Positions 62,655 through 64,000 of a stretch of DNA of 64,000 bases are shown here, one piece after another. How positions within the stretch are numbered: the stretch's first letter is position 1; each line of letters opens with the position of its first letter. Source of the stretch: Jiangella anatolica (lineage in GTDB: Bacteria; Actinomycetota; Actinomycetes; Jiangellales; Jiangellaceae); assembly GCF_003236295.1 (NCBI RefSeq), contig NZ_POTW01000003.1:62001-126000 (forward strand), read 5' to 3'. Position numbers and translations under genes: made by a program. The notes under the pieces are model-generated. The model saw nothing but the letters and a program-made list of their open reading frames with translations, did not search any database and was not told where the DNA came from.

Positions 62655-62906
62655 TCAGGTCAGCGCGTGGTCGGCGTTGTCGGCGACGGACGTGACGCCG
62701 CTCTGCTGAGCGCAGTGGGCGCAGCAGTACACCTGCTCGCCGGCCTGGATGCCGTGTCCGATGACCTTGCAGCCGCAGTGGGCGCAGGCCGGCGCGCAAC
62801 GGTGGATGGCGCACTCGAAGCTGTCGAAGACGAGCTCCTGGCCATCGGCGGTGCGCAGGGTGAAGGCGTTCCGGTACTCGTTTCCGCAGACGTCACAGCG
62901 GTTCAT
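62655..62906 (-). CDS. Small Cys-rich zinc-binding-type protein
   Basis: 83 residues, ATG 62906 behind GTCAGGAGGATCAC. CDVCGNEY, then CAIHRCAPACAHCGC and CCAHC give at least ten Cys with CxxC pairs and neighbouring His; it resembles short Zn-ribbon or metallothionein-like actinobacterial proteins (FDSFECAIHRCAP). Metal storage or a structural zinc protein is likely; no further function visible. Confidence 0.78.
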   Translation of the reverse strand: MNRCDVCGNEYRNAFTLRTADGQELVFDSFECAIHRCAPACAHCGCKVIGHGIQAGEQVYCCAHCAQQSGVTSVADNADHALT

Positions 62907-62974
62907 GTGATCCTCCTGACGGCCGTCGGCGACTGTTGTCGCACGGTGGCGTCGTACCCGTCCCGCCGGATCTG

Positions 62975-63397
62975 TCACGCGGCGTTGCGCGCGAGCGCGT
63001 CGCGCAGCCGGGCGGTGTCCTCGAGGACGTAGTCGTCGACCATGCGGCCCCAGCGGATGCGGACCCACTGCACGCCCTCGTTGGTGTAGGCGCTGCCGTC
63101 GGCCAGGGTCGCGCTGACAGCGAGCCTGACCACCACGGTGGTGTTCCACGGCCAGCCCTTGACCATGATCTCGGCGGGTTCCAGGCGCAGCCCGGGCAGC
63201 GTCTCGGCGGCCCGGGCGAACCATCGCGCGAACTCGTCGCGCCCGGTGAGCTCCGCACCGAGAGCGGAGTCGCCGACGAACCGGAAGCGCACGTCGGGAG
63301 CCGCCTGCGCCACCGCGTGCCGGAAGTCGCCGGTCTCGGCGATGCGGGTCCAGAGCCGCCGCACCTTCGCCCTGACGATCGCGTGGTACACGGCCAT
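62975..63397 (-). CDS. NTF2-like (SnoaL-type) protein, copy 2
   Basis: 140 residues, nearly identical to the first 140 of the protein at 51407-51868 (MAVYHAIVRAKVRRLWTRIA... throughout), but ending RNAA without the extra C-terminal 13 residues. Divergent from the second HxlR gene with the same operator words. Confidence 0.82.
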   Translation of the reverse strand: MAVYHAIVRAKVRRLWTRIAETGDFRHAVAQAAPDVRFRFVGDSALGAELTGRDEFARWFARAAETLPGLRLEPAEIMVKGWPWNTTVVVRLAVSATLADGSAYTNEGVQWVRIRWGRMVDDYVLEDTARLRDALARNAA

Positions 63398-63416
63398 CCC
63401 TCCCGGCCCGGACGTG

Positions 63417-63477
63417 ACTTGCTGTCTGCAAGTGACGTCGTCAGCAGCCTATTCCGGCTGCCTTGCCGACCGCAAGT
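63417..63477. promoter_or_regulatory. Paired HxlR operators, copy 2
   Basis: ACTTGC-TGTCT-GCAAGT (63417-63433, perfect) and CCTTGC-CGACC-GCAAGT (63461-63477, one mismatch), in the same spacing as at copy 1. Confidence 0.8.
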
Positions 63478-63492
63478 GACTACGCTGGAGCC

Positions 63493-63990
63493 ATGGATCG
63501 TGATCGTTTCGCCGGCATCTCCTGTTCGGTGGCGCGGGCCGCGGGCATCGTCGGCGACCCGTGGGCGCTGCTCGTCCTGCGCGATCTGTTCCTCGGGCTG
63601 ACCCGGTACGACGAGCTCCAGCGCGACCTCGGCGTGGCCACCAACGTCCTGGCCGACCGGCTGAACCGGCTCCTGACGGCGGGGCTGGTGACGCGCGAGG
63701 CGTACAGCGACGCGCCGGTGCGGCACGAGTACCGGCTCACCGAGGCCGGCCACGATCTCTACGGCGTCGTCGTCGCGCTGATGGCCTGGGGCGACCGCCA
63801 CCTGGCGCCGGACGGCCCGCCGATGGTCCTGGTCCACGACGACTGCGGCGAGGCCACGGCGCCCACCGTGGTGTGCGACCGCTGCGGCCGGCCGCTGACC
63901 GACGACGCCGTCACGGTCCGCCCGGGACCCGGCGGGCGCCACGCCCCGGGCACCGCCGTCATCGCCGAACGCCTGGCGGCTCAGGGATAG
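63493..63990 (+). CDS. HxlR-family regulator, copy 2
   Basis: 165 residues from ATG 63493, nearly identical to the HxlR protein at 51964: CSVARAAGIVGDPWALLVLRDLFLGL in the same frame, and the same Cys-bearing tail (DDCGEATAPTVVCDRCGRPL). It ends 10 nt before the right edge. Confidence 0.9.
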   Translation: MDRDRFAGISCSVARAAGIVGDPWALLVLRDLFLGLTRYDELQRDLGVATNVLADRLNRLLTAGLVTREAYSDAPVRHEYRLTEAGHDLYGVVVALMAWGDRHLAPDGPPMVLVHDDCGEATAPTVVCDRCGRPLTDDAVTVRPGPGGRHAPGTAVIAERLAAQG

Positions 63991-64000
63991 GTCGAGCCTT

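Overview
The window is very GC-rich and densely coded, with GTG/TTG starts, many 1-20 nt gene overlaps, lipoprotein solute-binding proteins, LPxTG sorting, and CUT1 sugar transporters lacking their own ATPase. This is typical of an actinomycete (Actinomycetota), probably a soil saprophyte; I cannot name the genus. No rRNA, tRNA, CRISPR array or intact insertion sequence was seen. Most of the window is carbohydrate catabolism arranged as self-contained regulons.

0-18 kb: a truncated enolase-superfamily sugar-acid dehydratase with an SDR, then a regulon under the LacI-family regulator at 6585-7610. Its operator word GACAACGTTATC (or its reverse complement) stands before a secreted FnIII/TIM-barrel glycosidase, two paralogous GH2 beta-mannosidase-like enzymes, the LacI gene with a divergent serine hydrolase, a mannose-6-phosphate-isomerase-like protein, and a family-5 (Opp/Dpp-type) ABC transporter operon ending in an acyl-CoA ligase. 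The set reads as import and breakdown of beta-mannosides.

18-26 kb: a GntR/FCD regulator with a strong palindromic operator heads a seven-gene overlapping operon: APH-fold kinase, divergent enolase paralogue, SDR, mannonate dehydratase (UxuA), beta-propeller lactonase and fructuronate/mannitol dehydrogenase family (UxuB-like). This is sugar-acid (hexuronate-type) catabolism with an unexplained kinase plus enolase-like pair. It is followed by a decayed fragment of another family-5 binding protein.

26-50 kb: an MmyB-like regulator and SDR pair, then three CUT1 ABC modules. Two of them carry a GH172 (DUF2961) enzyme and two carry GH32 beta-fructosidases (three GH32 genes in all), together with a PfkB fructokinase and three LacI regulators. 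This is a fructan or difructose-dianhydride utilisation region and is my best candidate for a little-described system. The four LacI regulators of the window each have their own operator word, and in three of the four circuits the operator lies 9-12 nt after the start of a recognisable -10 hexamer; the second circuit fits this less well.

50-64 kb: general accessory genes: TetR with an alpha/beta hydrolase, an NTF2-like/HxlR pair duplicated at the right end of the window, a MalT/LuxR-type ATPase regulator with a Crp-like site, a GPH-type sugar symporter, a 1615-residue sortase-anchored repeat protein, an ECF sigma factor and a small Cys-rich protein.
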